Positions 4,662-5,772 of a DNA stretch of 5,772 nucleotides are shown piece by piece; position 1 is the first letter of the stretch, and every line of letters starts with the position of its first letter. The DNA is from JBOGIF01 sp050742415. Its GTDB lineage: Bacteria; Actinomycetota; Acidimicrobiia; Acidimicrobiales; AC-14. A program made the translations under genes and the position numbers. Where the stretch lies: contig JBOGIF010000001.1 of assembly GCA_050742415.1 (NCBI GenBank), positions 1 to 5,772 of the forward strand, read 5' to 3'. The notes under the pieces were generated by a model. It searched no databases. It saw only the letters and a list, made by a program, of their open reading frames with translations, and was not told the DNA's origin.

Positions 4662-5408
4662 GTGAACGATGACTCGGTGATCGACGTCCTGGGCGCGGCA
4701 GCGGCGGCCGTTCGAGCCACGCTCGACGTCTTGGACGACTGGGGCCTGGCCGGCACCCGTTCCGGCCAGTACCGCAGCGACCTGGCCGCCGACGAGGCGG
4801 CGCTCGAGATCCTGCTGGAGGCGGGATTCGGCGTCGTCAGCGAGGAGTCCGGCGTCCACCATCCCGACCGCGCCTTGCAGGTTGTGCTCGATCCCGTCGA
4901 CGGCTCGACCAACGCGTCGCGGCGGCTGCCGTGGTACGCGACCAGCTTGGCCGTTCTCGACGCCGACGGCCTGCGTGCGGCTCTCGTGGTGAACCAGGCG
5001 ACGGGCGAGCGGTTCCATGCCTTGCGGGGGAGCGGGGCGCACTGCGACGGCAGCCGAATCGTCCCGAGCGGTTGCCTGTCGATCGGACAGGCGATCGTCG
5101 GCGTGTCGGGGTGGCCGCCACGTCACATGGGTTGGGCGCAGTTCCGTGCACTTGGCGCCGCCGCCCTGGACATGTGCGCGGTGGCCGCCGGCCGGCTCGA
5201 CGCCTACCTCGACTGGGGTCCCCACGGTCACGCACCCTGGGACTACCTCGGCGCCCTCCTCGTGTGCCTGGAAGCCGGCGCCGTCGTCGTCGACGCCGAG
5301 GGCCGCGACCTGGTGACCGCCGACCATGCCGCCCGAAGGGCGCCGATCGCGGCGGCGACGCCCGCTCTGCTGGCCGAAGCACTGGCAGGCCGCCGAGGTG
5401 CGGGCTGA
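4662..5408 (+). CDS. Inositol-monophosphatase-family phosphatase
   Basis: This is a Mg2+-dependent, Li+-sensitive-type sugar/nucleotide phosphatase of the FIG/IMPase superfamily. Members hydrolyse inositol phosphates, fructose-1,6-bisphosphate, 3'-phosphoadenosine 5'-phosphate (CysQ) or histidinol phosphate (HisN). Visible metal-site motifs are Asp40/Asp44 (SDLAADEAAL), Glu61-Glu62 (VSEESG), the signature LDPVDGSTNAS with Asp77 and Asp80, and the late WD motif Trp193-Asp194 (APWDYLGALLVCLEAG). At 248 residues it is slightly short but complete. The usual D-x-V-T-x-x-D segment is replaced by the shorter DLAAD without the Thr, so it belongs to a divergent subfamily and the substrate cannot be named. 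GTG at 4662 is the start of the longest reasonable frame; an in-frame GTG at 4677 is an alternative. It stands alone, followed 49 bp later by tRNA-Val. Confidence 0.9.
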   Translation: MNDDSVIDVLGAAAAAVRATLDVLDDWGLAGTRSGQYRSDLAADEAALEILLEAGFGVVSEESGVHHPDRALQVVLDPVDGSTNASRRLPWYATSLAVLDADGLRAALVVNQATGERFHALRGSGAHCDGSRIVPSGCLSIGQAIVGVSGWPPRHMGWAQFRALGAAALDMCAVAAGRLDAYLDWGPHGHAPWDYLGALLVCLEAGAVVVDAEGRDLVTADHAARRAPIAAATPALLAEALAGRRGAG

Positions 5409-5439
5409 GGTCGGAGGACCCGGTTATCCGACGTGCCAC

Positions 5440-5445
5440 TACGGT
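5440..5445 (+). promoter_or_regulatory. Candidate -10 box of the tRNA-Val gene
   Basis: TACGGT matches TANNNT and lies 12 bases before the mature tRNA 5' end, leaving a short 5' leader for RNase P. The hexamer 17 bp upstream is a poor -35. The assignment rests mainly on position. Confidence 0.35.
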
Positions 5446-5457
5446 TGTTGGTCCGCC

Positions 5458-5531
5458 GGGCGCTTAGCTCAGCTGGTTAGAGCACCGCCCTTACAAGGCG
5501 GGGGTCGGGGGTTCGAGTCCCTCAGCGCCCA
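5458..5531 (+). tRNA. tRNA-Val (anticodon TAC)
   Basis: This is a complete 74-nt class I cloverleaf. The acceptor GGGCGCT (5458-5464) pairs with AGCGCCC (5524-5530), with discriminator A at 5531. The D arm is GCTC...GAGC with GGTTA. The anticodon stem CCGCC/GGCGG encloses loop CTTACAA, giving anticodon TAC at 5492-5494 and reading GUA (wobble GUG). The T arm is GGGGG-TTCGAGT-CCCTC. The CCA end is not encoded. The integrase-like frame begins directly after it, so the 3' half of this tRNA is a likely integration site. Confidence 0.97.
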
Positions 5532-5536
5532 CGAAT

Positions 5537-5772
5537 CTGAGCGATCCCCCGAGCACGAATCCCCGGCGATCCTCCGACCACAGAACCGGCGACGAGCTGC
5601 TCAACCTCTTCCTCGCTGAGCGTTACCCGCACGCACCAACCGCCTACACGACCGACCGGCGCCTGCGTGGCCTTGTTTCCGGACGTGACGTACAGGCGCT
5701 CACAGTCACCGAGGTTGTGACCTGGTGCACGACGAGTACGGCCGGTTCCGACGCCACCATGAGCAACAACAC
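5537..5772 (+). CDS. Tyrosine recombinase/integrase, N-terminal part, runs off the window, start unclear
   Basis: From base 5591 the frame reads DELLNLFLAERYPHAPTAY, TTDRRLRGLVSGRDVQALTV, TEVVTWCTTSTAGSDATMSNN. This resembles the N-terminal SAM-like core-binding domain of tyrosine recombinases: an LxxFLAER helix, a helix with TxxAYxxDRRLR, then LTVTEVVTW, and a last helix where related proteins have a P/SxATxxNN segment before the catalytic domain. The catalytic Arg, His and Tyr would lie beyond the window. The frame has no ATG, GTG or TTG between the stop at 5465-5467 (inside the tRNA) and base 5591; CTG at 5537 is the only upstream start-like codon after the tRNA, and no ribosome site precedes it. 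It could therefore be a start altered by integration, a remnant, or an unusual start. By count, G+C over 5601-5772 is about 63%. Family assignment is moderate because only a domain fragment is visible. Confidence 0.55.
   Translation, partial: MSDPPSTNPRRSSDHRTGDELLNLFLAERYPHAPTAYTTDRRLRGLVSGRDVQALTVTEVVTWCTTSTAGSDATMSNN

Noticed and set aside
4560..5327. Long minus-strand extension of the unknown gene's frame, opposite the phosphatase gene
   Set aside because: It is a GC-rich antisense shadow of a clearly conserved phosphatase; the TTG at 4559 with its GGGAGG site is a better start.

Overview
The window is a GC-rich, gene-dense bacterial segment, most likely from an actinobacterium. The evidence is an InhA-like enoyl-ACP reductase, strong G/C bias at third codon positions, GTG and TTG starts, no encoded tRNA CCA ends, and several starts that look leaderless (a TANNNT box just upstream of the start codon). 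Acidimicrobiia or relatives would fit, but the sequence does not prove this.

Layout, left to right. (1) The 3' part of an InhA/FabI-type enoyl-ACP reductase on the + strand. (2) Convergent to it, on the - strand, a type II toxin-antitoxin pair: a Phd/YefM-like antitoxin followed by a PIN-domain (VapC) toxin. A striking repeat/palindrome cluster sits in the antitoxin promoter. (3) Divergent from the antitoxin, a BCP/PrxQ thiol peroxidase on the + strand. (4) Its last 18 bp overlap the 3' end of a - strand ECF sigma factor gene. That gene lies directly downstream of a gene for a single-pass membrane protein with a Cys-containing ectodomain and a Gly/Pro/Gln-rich repeat tail, probably its regulatory partner. 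(5) A tRNA-Leu(CAA) on the - strand. (6) A - strand gene of unknown function, divergent from (7) an inositol-monophosphatase-family phosphatase on the + strand. (8) A tRNA-Val(TAC) on the + strand. (9) Directly after it, an open frame running off the window whose product resembles the N-terminal SAM-like DNA-binding domain of a tyrosine recombinase. This suggests that an integrated element begins at the tRNA.

Most of the window is ordinary chromosomal housekeeping and stress-response content. The three places most worth attention are the tRNA-Val/integrase junction, where the integrase frame has no normal start codon; the membrane-protein/sigma-factor pair in an unusual order; and the vapBC-like locus, with three phased ATCAGAT half-sites and a toxin whose best-placed start codon is CTG. 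No gap between genes exceeds 300 bases.
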